A stretch of DNA of 64,000 nt from Sulfitobacter sp. HGT1. Its GTDB lineage: Bacteria; Pseudomonadota; Alphaproteobacteria; Rhodobacterales; Rhodobacteraceae. The position numbers and the translations under genes were made by a program. The notes beneath the pieces were generated by a model, which was given only the letters and a program-made list of their open reading frames with translations, was not told the origin of the DNA and did no database searches. The stretch lies in the NCBI RefSeq assembly GCF_013282155.1, contig NZ_BLWI01000001.1:248001-312000 (forward strand), read 5' to 3'. Positions 9,571-18,625 of the stretch are shown piece after piece. The first letter of the stretch is position 1. Every line of letters starts with the position of its first letter.

Positions 9571-10803
9571 ATGACCCAATTTGTGACCCTTGAGGATGCC
9601 AAGCATCAACCGTTTTGGCGCCGCCCGGTGGCGTTGTTGTTCCTGATGGCTTTGGCCATGCCGGTGGCGTTCAATACGTGGTCGGCGTTGCTGAATAACT
9701 TTGTGATCGAGGTCGCGAATTTTGACGGCTCGGATATCGGGCTGTTGCATACGGTGCGCGAGATTCCGGGGTTTCTGGCTGTTGGTGTGATTGCGATCAT
9801 CATCTTTGTGCGCGAGCAGGTCCTGGGATTGGTGTCGCTGGTTTTGCTGGGGGCGGCCACGGCTGTCACGGCCTGGTTCCCGTCAATGGGCGGCATTTTG
9901 ACGATCACCATGCTCAGCTCGATCGGGTTTCATTATTACGAGACGGTGAACCAGTCGTTGCAGTTGCAATGGCTCAAGATTGAAGATGCGCCGCGGATGA
10001 TCGGCTGGTTGATGGCGGCGGGGTCTGCTGCGACTTTGGTGGCTTATCTGGCGATTATGGCGCTGTGGGACACGCTGTCGCTGTCCTATAACATCGTTTA
10101 CATGATTGGCGGCAGTGTCACCGTGGTCGTCGCCTTGTTCGCGCTGTTTGCCTATCCGCAGTTCGAGGCACCGCATCCGCAGGTCAAAAAGATGGTGCTG
10201 CGCAAGCGGTATTGGCTGTATTATGCGTTGCAGTTCATGTCGGGCGCGCGGCGTCAGATATTCGTGGTGTTCGCGGGCTTCATGATGGTCGAACGGTTTG
10301 GCTTTGATGTGCATGAAATCACCCTGCTGTATTTGGTCAACCTGATCGCCAACATGATATTCGCGCCGCTTATGGGGCGGGCTGTCGGGTTTTTCGGGGA
10401 ACGGCGGACGCTGTCGTTTGAATATGTCGGGCTGATCATGGTGTTTCTGGCCTATGGCGGCGTTTATTATCTGGGCTGGGGTGTGGTCGTGGCGGCGAGC
10501 CTGTATGTGATTGACCACATGTTTTTTGCGCTGGCGCTGGCCTTGAAAACCTATTTTCAGAAGATCGCCGATCCTGGTGATATCGCGCCCACTGCGGCGG
10601 TTGCCTTTACCATCAACCATATTGCGGCGGTGTTCCTGCCTGTCGGCCTTGGCCTGCTGTGGCTGGTGTCGCCCGCTGCGGTATTCGTGCTGGCCGCGGC
10701 GATGGCGGGGGTGTCGCTGATCCTGTCCTTGATGATCCCGCGCCACCCCATGCCGGGCAACGAGACGATATTTTCGCGACCACAGACCGTGGCCGCCCAA
10801 TAG
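9571..10803 (+). CDS. MFS-type transporter
   Basis: A 410-residue integral membrane protein with about 12 hydrophobic segments, typical of the major facilitator superfamily. The cytoplasmic loop between the two six-helix halves lies near residue 205 (APHPQVKKMVLRKRY). I choose the ATG at 9571 because AAAGGA lies 7 bases upstream and the extension to 9529 adds basic, non-membrane residues. The substrate is unknown. Neighbours (priA and prmA) give no metabolic clue, and it is probably transcribed alone. Confidence 0.8.
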   Translation: MTQFVTLEDAKHQPFWRRPVALLFLMALAMPVAFNTWSALLNNFVIEVANFDGSDIGLLHTVREIPGFLAVGVIAIIIFVREQVLGLVSLVLLGAATAVTAWFPSMGGILTITMLSSIGFHYYETVNQSLQLQWLKIEDAPRMIGWLMAAGSAATLVAYLAIMALWDTLSLSYNIVYMIGGSVTVVVALFALFAYPQFEAPHPQVKKMVLRKRYWLYYALQFMSGARRQIFVVFAGFMMVERFGFDVHEITLLYLVNLIANMIFAPLMGRAVGFFGERRTLSFEYVGLIMVFLAYGGVYYLGWGVVVAASLYVIDHMFFALALALKTYFQKIADPGDIAPTAAVAFTINHIAAVFLPVGLGLLWLVSPAAVFVLAAAMAGVSLILSLMIPRHPMPGNETIFSRPQTVAAQ

Positions 10804-10865
10804 CCAAGCCTTGACCCGACCCGCGCCCCTGCTTTAGGCGACGCGAGCAACCTGCGGAGAGACCA

Positions 10866-11741
10866 ATGCCCACATTCACAGCCCTGACGACCCTTGAAGG
10901 ACGCACGCCAGCCTATGCTTTGGGCGAGGCGATGGAGAGTTTGACCCCGGAGCCAACAGGGGTTGGCGTGTTCGAGATGGAAGACGGATCGGGCCTGTGG
11001 GAAGTGGGCGGCTATTTCGAGGAAGCCCCGGACCAGACTGCCTTGGCAATTCTGGCGGCTGCGATGGGCGCAAAAGATTTCGTGGTTTCCGAACTGCCCG
11101 AGACCGATTGGGTGGCCCATGTGCGCCGCGAACTGTCCCCCGTCGAGGCGGGTCGGTTTTTCGTTTATGGCAGCCACGACGCCGACAAGGTGCCCGAGGG
11201 CTGTGAGCCGCTGTTGATCGAGGCCGCGATGGCATTCGGGACAGGGCATCACGGCACGACATTGGGCTGCCTGCGGGCGCTGGACCGCTTGGCCAATGGC
11301 GGTATGGTTGCGCAGAACGTGGCTGATATCGGCTGTGGCACTGCCGTTTTGGCGATGGCTGCCGCGCGGATATGGCCGAACCCCGTGTTGGCCAGCGATA
11401 TCGACGAGGTTGCGGTTGACGTGGCGCGGGCGAATGCTGCGGCGAACGGGCTAAGCGATCGTTTGATCTGCGTAGAGGCAGCCGGGTTTGATCACCCCGA
11501 TCTTGCCGCAAAGGCCCCCTTTGATCTGATCTTTGCAAATATCCTGAAAGGGCCGCTGGTTGCGCTGGCCCCGGATATGGCAGAGGCGCTGGCCCCGAAC
11601 GGCATGGCGATTCTGTCTGGAATCCTGAACGAGCAAGCAGATGACGTGGTTGAGGTTTATGCACGATCTGGCATCAATCTGGTTAACAGAGAGATGATTG
11701 GCGACTGGACAACGTTAACGGTCCAGAAATCGACACAATAA
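10866..11741 (+). CDS. prmA: Ribosomal protein L11 methyltransferase PrmA
   Basis: A 291-residue SAM-dependent methyltransferase that trimethylates ribosomal protein L11. The N-terminal substrate-binding region covers about residues 1-110. The Rossmann methyltransferase domain contains AFGTGHHGTT near 121-130, motif I VADIGCGTAVLAMAA near 153-167, and the NILKGPL motif near 226. The ATG at 10866 follows GGAGAG. Length and motif order are normal for the family. Confidence 0.93.
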   Translation: MPTFTALTTLEGRTPAYALGEAMESLTPEPTGVGVFEMEDGSGLWEVGGYFEEAPDQTALAILAAAMGAKDFVVSELPETDWVAHVRRELSPVEAGRFFVYGSHDADKVPEGCEPLLIEAAMAFGTGHHGTTLGCLRALDRLANGGMVAQNVADIGCGTAVLAMAAARIWPNPVLASDIDEVAVDVARANAAANGLSDRLICVEAAGFDHPDLAAKAPFDLIFANILKGPLVALAPDMAEALAPNGMAILSGILNEQADDVVEVYARSGINLVNREMIGDWTTLTVQKSTQ

Positions 11742-11847
11742 AAGCCGCTTTTGCGCCGCATTTGGTGCGATTTTGTGGAAAATGGCGTTTTTTTCCTGTA
11801 TTGTATGTTTTGTGAAAGGTGGGGGCCTTAAGCAATACGAGGCGACC

Positions 11848-12210
11848 ATGGTTGAGACACATCAACAATTTGGGAAGCGCGTTAATAATTTGAACCGCAA
11901 GCACAAAGCTTTGGCGAATGGTTATTATACAACAATTCGTAACGACGGACTGGTCATTGCAAGGCCACGTCGTCGGGACACAGGCCTGCCCGTCAAATAT
12001 ATTCTGGCACTGGTGGTTCTGTTTGTCTTGCTCAAGGCATTTATGCTGTCGGCAAACGGGCCGGGCACATATCAGATCCGGCTCAATGCCCTGAGCGAGG
12101 GGACGGCAATTGAGCGGGCCGGTGCTTGGATTTTGCAAGTGGATCCGGTGACGCAAGCGCTGGCCAACAAGATCGGTCCGGTCTTGCGGGGCGATGTTGC
12201 AAAGCTTTAA
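11848..12210 (+). CDS. Conserved small single-pass membrane protein
   Basis: A 120-residue protein that I do not recognise as a named family. The N-terminal 48 residues are hydrophilic and basic (ends in RPRRRDTG), then one transmembrane helix spans about residues 53-70 (YILALVVLFVLLKAFML), followed by about 50 residues that should be periplasmic by the positive-inside rule. I start at the ATG at 11848 behind GAGG; the frame is open further upstream to 11773, but that part is poorly coding. A strong terminator follows. The function is unknown. Confidence 0.65.
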   Translation: MVETHQQFGKRVNNLNRKHKALANGYYTTIRNDGLVIARPRRRDTGLPVKYILALVVLFVLLKAFMLSANGPGTYQIRLNALSEGTAIERAGAWILQVDPVTQALANKIGPVLRGDVAKL

Positions 12211-12241
12211 CCGCACCTGATCTGCTATTTAGAAAAAAATT

Positions 12242-12278
12242 TAGCCACGCTACCGTCTGGTAGGCGTGGCTATTTTTT
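12242..12278. terminator. Strong bidirectional terminator
   Basis: A 9-bp stem TAGCCACGC/GCGTGGCTA, extended by TACC/GGTA with a bulged G, is followed by TTTTTT on the plus strand. On the minus strand the stem is followed by AAATTTTTTTC. It therefore can end both the upstream membrane-protein gene and the convergent DUF1127 gene. Confidence 0.85.
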
Positions 12279-12320
12279 GTCCGATGGACTGCCCTTGGGG
12301 CATGGGTCTGTCATTGCGCG

Positions 12321-12539
12321 TTAGCGAATGAAGTGGTTCAGCGCGACATTTTCGATATCGCCACGTGTCAGGCCGATATCATCAAGTTCGCGGTCTGTCA
12401 GTGAAGACAAAGCGTTGCGTGTTACGCGTGCATCGTTCCAGGCAATAACGCTGGCAACAATGTCACCCAGATGGGAGAAAGCGCGGTTGACTGTGGAAGC
12501 CGTCGCGTAGTTGGTTGTTGGTGTGTAGAACATAGCCAT
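12321..12539 (-). CDS. DUF1127 domain small protein
   Basis: A 72-residue protein with a C-terminal DUF1127 motif (LSSLTDRELDDIGLTRGDIE), the short helical module common in Rhodobacteraceae and Rhizobiales. Some family members in Rhodobacter have been linked to small-RNA processing and RNA binding; that link is family knowledge, not visible here. I start at the ATG at 12539 because AAGGATGG lies 8 bases upstream; ATGs at 12548 and 12533 are alternatives. It is divergent from ruvC and ends at the bidirectional terminator. Confidence 0.85.
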   Translation of the reverse strand: MAMFYTPTTNYATASTVNRAFSHLGDIVASVIAWNDARVTRNALSSLTDRELDDIGLTRGDIENVALNHFIR

Positions 12540-12868
12540 GAGAGCCATCCTTGAATTTCAAATAAACTGGTAGTCGCGTCGTTGTGCCCAGCAACTAGGC
12601 AGTTTGAAAACACGCCACAACACCCAGACTTGCATGTGTGATCTGCGTTTGCTGCATGGCAGCATAATCCGCCGGAGCCGTAGTAAAATATGGCGAATCC
12701 AAGGCACAGCGATTGCCGTGAACAGATGTCCGAGCGTCGCTTTCGCGCAGTTAAGCGCGGCAAATGCGCCAATTGTGTCCATTTCAAGGCATATGGGAAA
12801 AGGCCTTGGTGGATGTTCGTGTTTTGTGCTAATTGTCGAAAAAGATAAAAACTGAGGTAAAAAAGCAC
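12540..12868. other. Divergent DUF1127-ruvC intergenic region
   Basis: This 329-bp region separates two divergent genes. No further gene is evident in it; short frames around 12558-12855 have no family signal. Besides the SOS-like box it should contain promoters for both flanks. Confidence 0.5.
12815..12829 (+). promoter_or_regulatory. Candidate LexA (SOS) box upstream of ruvC
   Basis: GTTC-N7-GTGC, one base away from the alphaproteobacterial LexA consensus GTTC-N7-GTTC. It lies 39 bp before the ruvC ATG, a suitable place for SOS control of Holliday-junction genes. The mismatch in the second half-site leaves doubt. Confidence 0.5.
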
Positions 12869-13375
12869 ATGATACGGGTAATCGGGATTGATCCGGGGCT
12901 GCGCAACATGGGGTGGGGGGTCATTGATGTGGCCGGAAGCCGGATAAGTCATGTTGCAAACGGGGTTTGTGTGTCCGAAGGGCCGGATCTGGCTTCGCGG
13001 CTTTTGTCGCTTCATGCACAGCTGACCAGAATAATGGTGACCTACCGCCCGCAATCCGCTGCGGTCGAGCAAACATTCGTGAACAAGGACGGTGCTGGCA
13101 CGCTAAAGCTGGGCCAGGCGCGCGGAATCGCGATGCTCGTGCCTGCGCAGGCGGGGTTGGCGGTGGGTGAATATGCGCCCAACACCGTCAAGAAAACCGT
13201 CGTGGGCGTCGGCCACGCGGATAAGGGGCAGGTGTTGCACATGGTGCGTATGCAACTGCCGGGGATCGAGATCGCAGGCCCGGATGCCGCCGATGCATTG
13301 GCGATTGCGATTTGTCATGCGCATCACGGCGGGGCCAGCACCTTGGCCCAGGCGGTCGCAAGGGCAAGCGCATGA
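12869..13375 (+). CDS. ruvC: Crossover junction endodeoxyribonuclease RuvC
   Basis: A 168-residue Holliday-junction resolvase. The N-terminal [13 protein letters not shown] carries the first catalytic Asp (Asp7), VEQTFVNKD near 67-75 carries the conserved Glu, and [14 protein letters not shown] near 135-148 supplies the final acidic pair. I start at ATG 12869 behind GAGGT; the upstream in-frame ATG at 12833 would add a lysine-rich extension not typical of the family. The stop overlaps the ruvA start (ATGA), so the two are coupled. Confidence 0.95.
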   Translation: MIRVIGIDPGLRNMGWGVIDVAGSRISHVANGVCVSEGPDLASRLLSLHAQLTRIMVTYRPQSAAVEQTFVNKDGAGTLKLGQARGIAMLVPAQAGLAVGEYAPNTVKKTVVGVGHADKGQVLHMVRMQLPGIEIAGPDAADALAIAICHAHHGGASTLAQAVARASA

Positions 13376-14037
13376 TTGGCAAGATTACAGGCCGTATTGA
13401 TTACCGCGCCCCCGATCATGTGCTGATTGATGTGCGCGGTGTCGGGTATCTGGTCTATTGTTCAGACCGCACATTGGCAGCGCTTCCGGGTGTCGGGGAG
13501 GCAGTCGCCCTGTTCACCGACTTGGTCGTGCGCGAAGATTTGATGCAGTTGTTCGGCTTCCAGACCCTTGTTGAAAAGGAATGGCACCGCCTGCTGACCT
13601 CGGTTCAAGGCGTCGGTGCCAAGGCATCGCTGGCGATTCTGGGCGCGCTTGGCCCTGATGGCGTCAGCCGTGCCATTGCGCTTGGTGACTGGAATGCCGT
13701 CAAAGCGGCCAAAGGCGTTGGCCCGAAAATTGCGCAGCGGGTTGTTCTTGACCTCAAGGACAAGGCACCGGGTGTGATGGCGATGACTGGCACGCTGGCT
13801 GAAGCCCACGGCGAGGTTGAAGCGATGCAAGTGATCGAATCCCCCGCGCCCAAGCGCAGGCCGGCACCTGCCCCCAATCAATCGGCGCAATCGGAGGCGC
13901 TGTCTGCACTTGGCAACCTTGGCTATGGTCCGGGGGATGCCGCAGGGGCGGTGGCGCAAGCCGCCGGCGAAAACCCCGATGCGGAAACACCGGCCCTGAT
14001 CCGCGCGGCGTTGAAACTTCTGGCCCCCAAGGGGTAG
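13372..14037 (+). CDS. ruvA: Holliday junction branch migration protein RuvA
   Basis: A 221-residue DNA-binding subunit of the RuvAB branch-migration motor. The OB-fold N-terminus starts [11 protein letters not shown], two helix-hairpin-helix segments follow ([16 protein letters not shown] and [14 protein letters not shown] near 75-125), and a C-terminal UBA-like domain III contacts RuvB after a Pro/Ala-rich linker near 160. The start overlaps the ruvC stop by ATGA. ruvB begins 44 bp after the stop, making a ruvCAB operon. Confidence 0.95.
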   Translation: MIGKITGRIDYRAPDHVLIDVRGVGYLVYCSDRTLAALPGVGEAVALFTDLVVREDLMQLFGFQTLVEKEWHRLLTSVQGVGAKASLAILGALGPDGVSRAIALGDWNAVKAAKGVGPKIAQRVVLDLKDKAPGVMAMTGTLAEAHGEVEAMQVIESPAPKRRPAPAPNQSAQSEALSALGNLGYGPGDAAGAVAQAAGENPDAETPALIRAALKLLAPKG

Positions 14038-14081
14038 AGTAGCCGCATCGGCATAAAGCGCCCCAAAGTTTTGGAAATTGA

Positions 14082-15101
14082 ATGATCGACAGCGACCCCA
14101 CCTTGCGGCCCGATCCGCTGCCAGAGGATTTTGACCGCGCCTTGCGGCCTCAGATGCTGGATGAATTCGTGGGCCAGGCCGAGGCGCGTTCGAACCTCAA
14201 GGTATTTATCCAATCCGCCAAGCAACGCAAAGAGGCGATGGACCACACGCTGTTCCACGGCCCCCCCGGTTTGGGCAAGACGACGCTGGCACAGATTATG
14301 GCGCGCGAATTGGGTGTCGGGTTTCGCATGACATCTGGGCCGGTGCTGGCCAAAGCCGGTGATCTGGCGGCGATCCTGACCAACCTTGAAGCCCGCGATG
14401 TCTTGTTTATCGACGAAATCCACCGTCTGAACCCCGCCGTCGAAGAAGTGCTGTACCCCGCACTTGAAGATTTTGAGCTCGATCTGGTGATTGGCGAAGG
14501 ACCCGCGGCGCGCACCGTACGGATTGAATTGCAGCCCTTTACGCTGGTGGGGGCCACCACGCGGATGGGCCTGCTGACCACGCCGCTGCGCGACCGTTTT
14601 GGCATCCCAACGCGGCTGGAGTTCTATACAGAGGATGAGTTGTTCATCATCGTGGACCGCAATGCCCGCAAGCTGGGCGCACCGGCGGATGAGGGCGGCG
14701 CGCGCGAAATCGCCAAACGCGCCCGTGGTACGCCGCGGATCGCAGGGCGTCTGTTGCGCCGCGTCGTGGATTTCGCGGTGGTCGAAGGCAACGGCCGTGT
14801 AACACAGGAACTGGCCGATATGGCACTGACGCGGTTGGGTGTGGACCGTTTGGGTCTGGACAGTGCCGACCGCCGCTATCTGCGGCTGATTGCCGAGAAT
14901 TACCAAGGCGGGCCGGTCGGAATCGAAACGCTGTCGGCAGCGCTGTCGGAATCACGCGATGCGCTGGAAGAGGTGATCGAGCCGTTCTTGTTGCAGCAGG
15001 GCTTGATCCAGCGCACACCGCGCGGCCGGATGCTGGCGCAAAAGGCATGGACCCATTTGGGGATGGCACCGCCAAAACCACGGGCGGACCTGTTTGGCTG
15101 A
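14082..15101 (+). CDS. ruvB: Holliday junction branch migration ATPase RuvB
   Basis: A 339-residue AAA+ motor of the RuvAB complex. Walker A is [10 protein letters not shown] near 60-69, Walker B is LFIDEIHRL near 107-115, followed by sensor 1 GATTR and the arginine finger region GTPRIA, with a winged-helix C-terminus ending in the usual RTPRGR motif and a short tail. Length is normal. The stop at 15099-15101 is followed within 10 bp by a dispersed repeat and then by a conserved unknown gene. Confidence 0.96.
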   Translation: MIDSDPTLRPDPLPEDFDRALRPQMLDEFVGQAEARSNLKVFIQSAKQRKEAMDHTLFHGPPGLGKTTLAQIMARELGVGFRMTSGPVLAKAGDLAAILTNLEARDVLFIDEIHRLNPAVEEVLYPALEDFELDLVIGEGPAARTVRIELQPFTLVGATTRMGLLTTPLRDRFGIPTRLEFYTEDELFIIVDRNARKLGAPADEGGAREIAKRARGTPRIAGRLLRRVVDFAVVEGNGRVTQELADMALTRLGVDRLGLDSADRRYLRLIAENYQGGPVGIETLSAALSESRDALEEVIEPFLLQQGLIQRTPRGRMLAQKAWTHLGMAPPKPRADLFG

Positions 15102-15110
15102 CGTCGCGCA

Positions 15111-15146
15111 GCCTTCGGCGAGGATTTTAGACCATTTGGAAAATGT
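15111..15146 (+). repeat. Dispersed intergenic repeat, copy B
   Basis: Shares GCCTTCGGCGAGGATTT and CCATTTGGAA with the copy at 9461-9494. It fills the gap between the ruvB stop and the next start, and may supply the GGA used as a weak ribosome site there. Confidence 0.6.
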
Positions 15147-15147
15147 G

Positions 15148-15771
15148 ATGACACCACAAGATATCGAAAAACTGTTTACGCGGGACAGTGGGGATTTTGT
15201 CTTTGCGCGGTGGGGGCGGCCCCTTTCGCCTGTTGTGTTCGGCGTGGACGATGCGACCCTGTCTGTCATCAAAGGCGCGCTGGAGGCGGTTTGTGTTTTG
15301 TCGGGTCACAAGATGGCCGAGACGGACCCGGAACTGGGCAGCAATCTGATGATGTTCTTCTTCAAGGAATGGGCCGAACTGCCAGAGGTGCCGGGGCTGG
15401 ATCGTCTGGTGCCGGATTTGGGGCCTTTGGTCGAGAAGCTGGAGGCGGTGGATGCCAATCAGTACCGGTTGTTCCGGTTTGACGAGGCCGGTGCGATCAA
15501 GGCCTGCTTTGTGTTTTTGCGCATGGACGAACATCTAAGTTCGGTGCCTGCGCAGACCTTGGCGCTAAGCCAGATTGTGCAGTCCTTTCTGCTTTGGTCT
15601 GATGTGGCCTTCAAGGACCGGTCGCCTTTGGCTGTTGCGGATCAAACCACCATCCTGCGCCCCGACATAGCAGAGCTTTTGCGGGCGGCGTATGATCCGG
15701 TGCTGCCATCTGCTGCGCAGGATGCGTCCCATGCGCTGCGTCTTCTTGCGAGGTTAAACAAACCCCAATGA
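15148..15771 (+). CDS. Conserved protein of unknown function between ruvB and ybgC
   Basis: A 207-residue, soluble-looking protein with no signal peptide, membrane helix or catalytic motif that I recognise. It begins MTPQDIEKLFTRDSGDFVFARWGRPLSPVVF if the ATG at 15148 is right; a TTG at 15094 overlapping the ruvB stop is the alternative. The sequence is globular, rich in Leu, Asp and Glu, with three Cys. Its last bases overlap the ybgC start (ATGA), so it is co-translated with the Tol-Pal operon. I do not know its function; the position suggests an envelope or cell-division role, which is inference only. Confidence 0.8.
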   Translation: MTPQDIEKLFTRDSGDFVFARWGRPLSPVVFGVDDATLSVIKGALEAVCVLSGHKMAETDPELGSNLMMFFFKEWAELPEVPGLDRLVPDLGPLVEKLEAVDANQYRLFRFDEAGAIKACFVFLRMDEHLSSVPAQTLALSQIVQSFLLWSDVAFKDRSPLAVADQTTILRPDIAELLRAAYDPVLPSAAQDASHALRLLARLNKPQ

Positions 15772-16154
15772 CCCATACCCTGCCGATCCGCGTCTATTAC
15801 GAAGATACCGATATGGCGGGTATCGTCTATTACGCCAATTATCTGCGCTATATTGAACGGGCGCGCAGCGATTGGGTCCGCGAGATCGGGATCGACCAGC
15901 TTGAGATGAAAGCGGATGGCGTTGTTTTCGCGGTGCGCAGGGTCGAAGCAGACTATATCGCGCCCGCAGTTTTCGACGATCTGCTTGAGGTGCGGACATG
16001 GGCGACGTCCATCGGGCCTGCGCGCATGGAGATGGCCCAGGAGGTCTGGCGCGGCGATACGGTGCTGTTTCGCGCCGCAGTCACGATTGTGTGTATCAGC
16101 GCCAGCGGGAAACCGTGCCGATTGCCAGCGAAACTTCGCTCAATCCCTCTGTGA
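15768..16154 (+). CDS. ybgC: Tol-Pal-associated acyl-CoA thioesterase YbgC
   Basis: A 128-residue hotdog-fold thioesterase. The family signature YYEDTDMAGIVYYANYLRYIER lies at 10-31, with the catalytic Asp in the EDTD segment. YbgC proteins hydrolyse short or longer acyl-CoA/acyl-ACP and co-occur with tol genes, although their part in envelope function is unclear. The start overlaps the upstream stop by ATGA, and 132 bp separate it from tolQ. Length fits the family. Confidence 0.92.
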   Translation: MTHTLPIRVYYEDTDMAGIVYYANYLRYIERARSDWVREIGIDQLEMKADGVVFAVRRVEADYIAPAVFDDLLEVRTWATSIGPARMEMAQEVWRGDTVLFRAAVTIVCISASGKPCRLPAKLRSIPL

Positions 16155-16286
16155 CGCGCGGATTGACGCCATAATCCTAGCAATCGACATTGCACTCGGC
16201 TAAGCTTGTGCCAAATAGCGCCTTGGAAAACAGGGCCGTTGAGGCAGAACAGCCCCGAGAGGGGCCCTTAGTAAAGAGCAGAACCG

Positions 16287-16982
16287 ATGGAAGCAGAAAC
16301 GCTGGCGGCGGCGAGCGAGATTGATTTCTCGCTCTTGGGTCTATTCCTGCGCGCGACATTCACCGTTAAATTAGTGATGATCAGTTTGATCGTTGCATCG
16401 TTCTGGTCATGGTCGATCATTGTGCAGAAGATGCTGCAATATCGTCGGGCCAAGGCCGAGGCCGATGCTTTTGATCAGGCGTTCTGGTCGGGCGAACCTT
16501 TGGACGGGTTGTATGACACCATCGGGTCGGACCCTGACGGGGCCGCGCAAAAGATATTTGCCGCTGGCATGACCGAATGGCGCAGATCGCACCGCGAGGA
16601 TGGTGATCTGATACCCGGTGCCACTGCGCGCATTGACCGGTCGATGGACGTGGCCATCGCCAAGGAAGCGGAAAAGCTGCAAAAGGGCTTGCCCGTCCTG
16701 GCGACCACCGGATCGACAGCGCCTTTTGTCGGGCTGTTCGGGACGGTCTTTGGGATCATGCATTCGTTTATCGAAATCGCTTCGCAGCAAAATACCAGTC
16801 TTGTGGTTGTGGCCCCCGGCATCGCCGAGGCGCTGCTGGCGACCGGCATTGGTCTGCTGGCTGCGATTCCGGCGGTGATCTTCTATAACAAGCTGAGCGC
16901 GGATTCAGATCGTATCCTTGGCGGTTACGAAGCATTCGCCGATGAATTCGCCACCATCCTTAGCCGCCAGTTGGATAGCTGA
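16287..16982 (+). CDS. tolQ: Tol-Pal system protein TolQ
   Basis: A 231-residue inner-membrane protein of the MotA/TolQ/ExbB family. With TolR it uses the proton gradient to drive TolA during outer-membrane constriction. One transmembrane helix lies near residues 25-45 and two more near 137-160 and 170-195, around the conserved APFVGLFGTVFGIMHSF segment and GIAEALLATGIGLLAAIPAV. The 132-bp gap before it holds GC-rich inverted sequence (GGGCC...GGGGCCC) and presumably a promoter or processing site. It is followed after 3 bp by tolR. Confidence 0.95.
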   Translation: MEAETLAAASEIDFSLLGLFLRATFTVKLVMISLIVASFWSWSIIVQKMLQYRRAKAEADAFDQAFWSGEPLDGLYDTIGSDPDGAAQKIFAAGMTEWRRSHREDGDLIPGATARIDRSMDVAIAKEAEKLQKGLPVLATTGSTAPFVGLFGTVFGIMHSFIEIASQQNTSLVVVAPGIAEALLATGIGLLAAIPAVIFYNKLSADSDRILGGYEAFADEFATILSRQLDS

Positions 16983-16985
16983 CCG

Positions 16986-17465
16986 ATGGGGGCTGGTATC
17001 GCAAAAAAATCGGGCGGTGGCGGACGCGGACGGCGTCGCGGCCGCGCGCAGCCGATGGCCGAGATCAACATTACGCCTTTCGTGGACGTGATGCTGGTGT
17101 TGTTGATCATCTTTATGGTCGCGGCACCGCTGCTGACGGTCGGTGTGCCGGTCGAATTGCCGAAGACCGCGGCGACCGCATTGCCATCCGAGCAGGAAGA
17201 GCCTTTGACCATTACGCTGTTGGCGGACGGGTCGGTGCAGATTCAAAAGACCGAAACCGCGCGCGGCGACCTGATTGCCAAGCTGCGAGCCATTGCGACA
17301 GAGCGGGCAAGTGATCGGGTGTTCCTGCGTGCTGACGGGTCTGTGCCTTATGCGATGGTCATGGAAGTCATGGGCGCGCTGAACGCCGGCGGCTTTTCTA
17401 ACATCGGTTTGGTGACTGAAACGGGTGGCCCAAAGCTGGACGGCACTGGGACGTCGGGCGGTTAA
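16986..17465 (+). CDS. tolR: Tol-Pal system protein TolR
   Basis: A 159-residue ExbD/TolR protein with one N-terminal membrane helix. The proton-conducting Asp sits in NITPFVDVMLVLLIIF near residues 28-43. The N-terminal tail is unusually basic and glycine-rich (GGGGRGRRRGRAQ). The periplasmic part (about 70-155) has the usual alpha/beta fold. It lies between tolQ (3 bp) and tolA (2 bp) and is certainly cotranscribed with them. Confidence 0.95.
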   Translation: MGAGIAKKSGGGGRGRRRGRAQPMAEINITPFVDVMLVLLIIFMVAAPLLTVGVPVELPKTAATALPSEQEEPLTITLLADGSVQIQKTETARGDLIAKLRAIATERASDRVFLRADGSVPYAMVMEVMGALNAGGFSNIGLVTETGGPKLDGTGTSGG

Positions 17466-17467
17466 CC

Positions 17468-18625
17468 ATGCACACGGGGCATTACATTTCTGGGGCAGGG
17501 CATCTGGGGCTGATCGCCTTTTTGCTGTTTGGCGGCGTTTTCAGGCCGGACCCTGAACCCTTTGAGATGCAAGAAGTATCGGTGCTGTCGGCAGCCGAGT
17601 TTGACGCGCTTGTTGCCGCGTCGCAATCGGCAGAACCGCCGAGCGAAGCGGTGCAGTCCGAGACACCACCAGCCCCCGCAGAAACACCCGAGCCCGAAAT
17701 CCAGCAGCCCGAACCGATCGAGCCTGAGGCACCAGAGCCCGATCCTGTACCAGAGCAACCCGCACCAACGCCGCCACCCGTGCCAGAGGTCAGCGAAGCA
17801 GCACCCGAATTGCCCGAACCACCGGCAGAGGTCGCCGTGATTGCGCCCGAAGTGGCACCTGTCGCTGTGCCGCGTCCGGTGGACCGTGTCGCCCCCGAAG
17901 CCGTGGCCCAGCCCGACCCCGAGGCACGCCCCGATGTGGTCGAGCAGGAAGCCGCAACGCCCGATGCGCCCGCCGAGAAAGTCGTGGACGAAGCGCAAGA
18001 GGCGACCGCGCCGGAAGAAGCGACAACCGAGATCGTGACCGAAGCTGCCGAGGCCCCCAAGGCCGCGCCGAACCAGTCGGCCCGCCCGCCTGCGCGCAGG
18101 CCAACGCCCCCTGCGCCGCAGGTGGCCGAAGCGGTTGAAACGCCTGATCCGACCCCGAAACCCGATCCGAAACCAACGCCAAAACCCGATCCAAAGCCAG
18201 CCGAACCCAAGGTTGACACGGATGCGGTTGCCGCGGCCCTGGCCGAAGCATTGGGCGGCGAAGATAAACCCGCCAAACCTGCGCCCGCAGCCCCCACCGG
18301 ACCGCCTTTGTCGAGCGGCGAAAAAGAATCGCTGCGGCTTGCGGTTTCTGCCTGTTGGAACGTCGGCTCGTTGTCGTCAGAAGCGTTGCGCACCACCGTT
18401 GTTGTCAGCGTTCAGATGAACCAGGATGGCACGCCGCAAACCAATACGATCACCCTGACGGGCAGTTCAGGTGGCTCACAGGCGGCCGCAGGACAGGCGT
18501 TTGAGGCGGCCAGACGGGCGATTATCCGCTGCGGGTCGCGCGGATACCAGCTTCCTGTAGATAAATTTGGCCAATGGCAGAATATTGAGATGACCTTCAA
18601 TCCTGAAAGGATGCGCATCAAATGA
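17468..18625 (+). CDS. tolA: TolA-like energy-transducing periplasm-spanning protein
   Basis: A 385-residue TolA analogue joining the TolQR motor to TolB/Pal. One membrane helix lies near residues 8-25. A very long Pro/Glu/Ala-rich region (about 30-280), with PE, PKPDP and EAP repeats, spans the periplasm, replacing the helical rod of enteric TolA. The C-terminal domain (about 285-385) resembles TolA/TonB domain III, with two cysteines (SACWN and IRCGS) that could form a disulfide. The stop overlaps the tolB start (ATGA). Long antisense frames across it come from the skewed composition. Confidence 0.88.
   Translation: MHTGHYISGAGHLGLIAFLLFGGVFRPDPEPFEMQEVSVLSAAEFDALVAASQSAEPPSEAVQSETPPAPAETPEPEIQQPEPIEPEAPEPDPVPEQPAPTPPPVPEVSEAAPELPEPPAEVAVIAPEVAPVAVPRPVDRVAPEAVAQPDPEARPDVVEQEAATPDAPAEKVVDEAQEATAPEEATTEIVTEAAEAPKAAPNQSARPPARRPTPPAPQVAEAVETPDPTPKPDPKPTPKPDPKPAEPKVDTDAVAAALAEALGGEDKPAKPAPAAPTGPPLSSGEKESLRLAVSACWNVGSLSSEALRTTVVVSVQMNQDGTPQTNTITLTGSSGGSQAAAGQAFEAARRAIIRCGSRGYQLPVDKFGQWQNIEMTFNPERMRIK

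Noticed and set aside
17482-18396. 304-codon antisense frame across tolA
   Set aside because: Caused by the Pro/Glu/Ala-rich composition; low-complexity Ser/Gly/Ala translation with no family signal.
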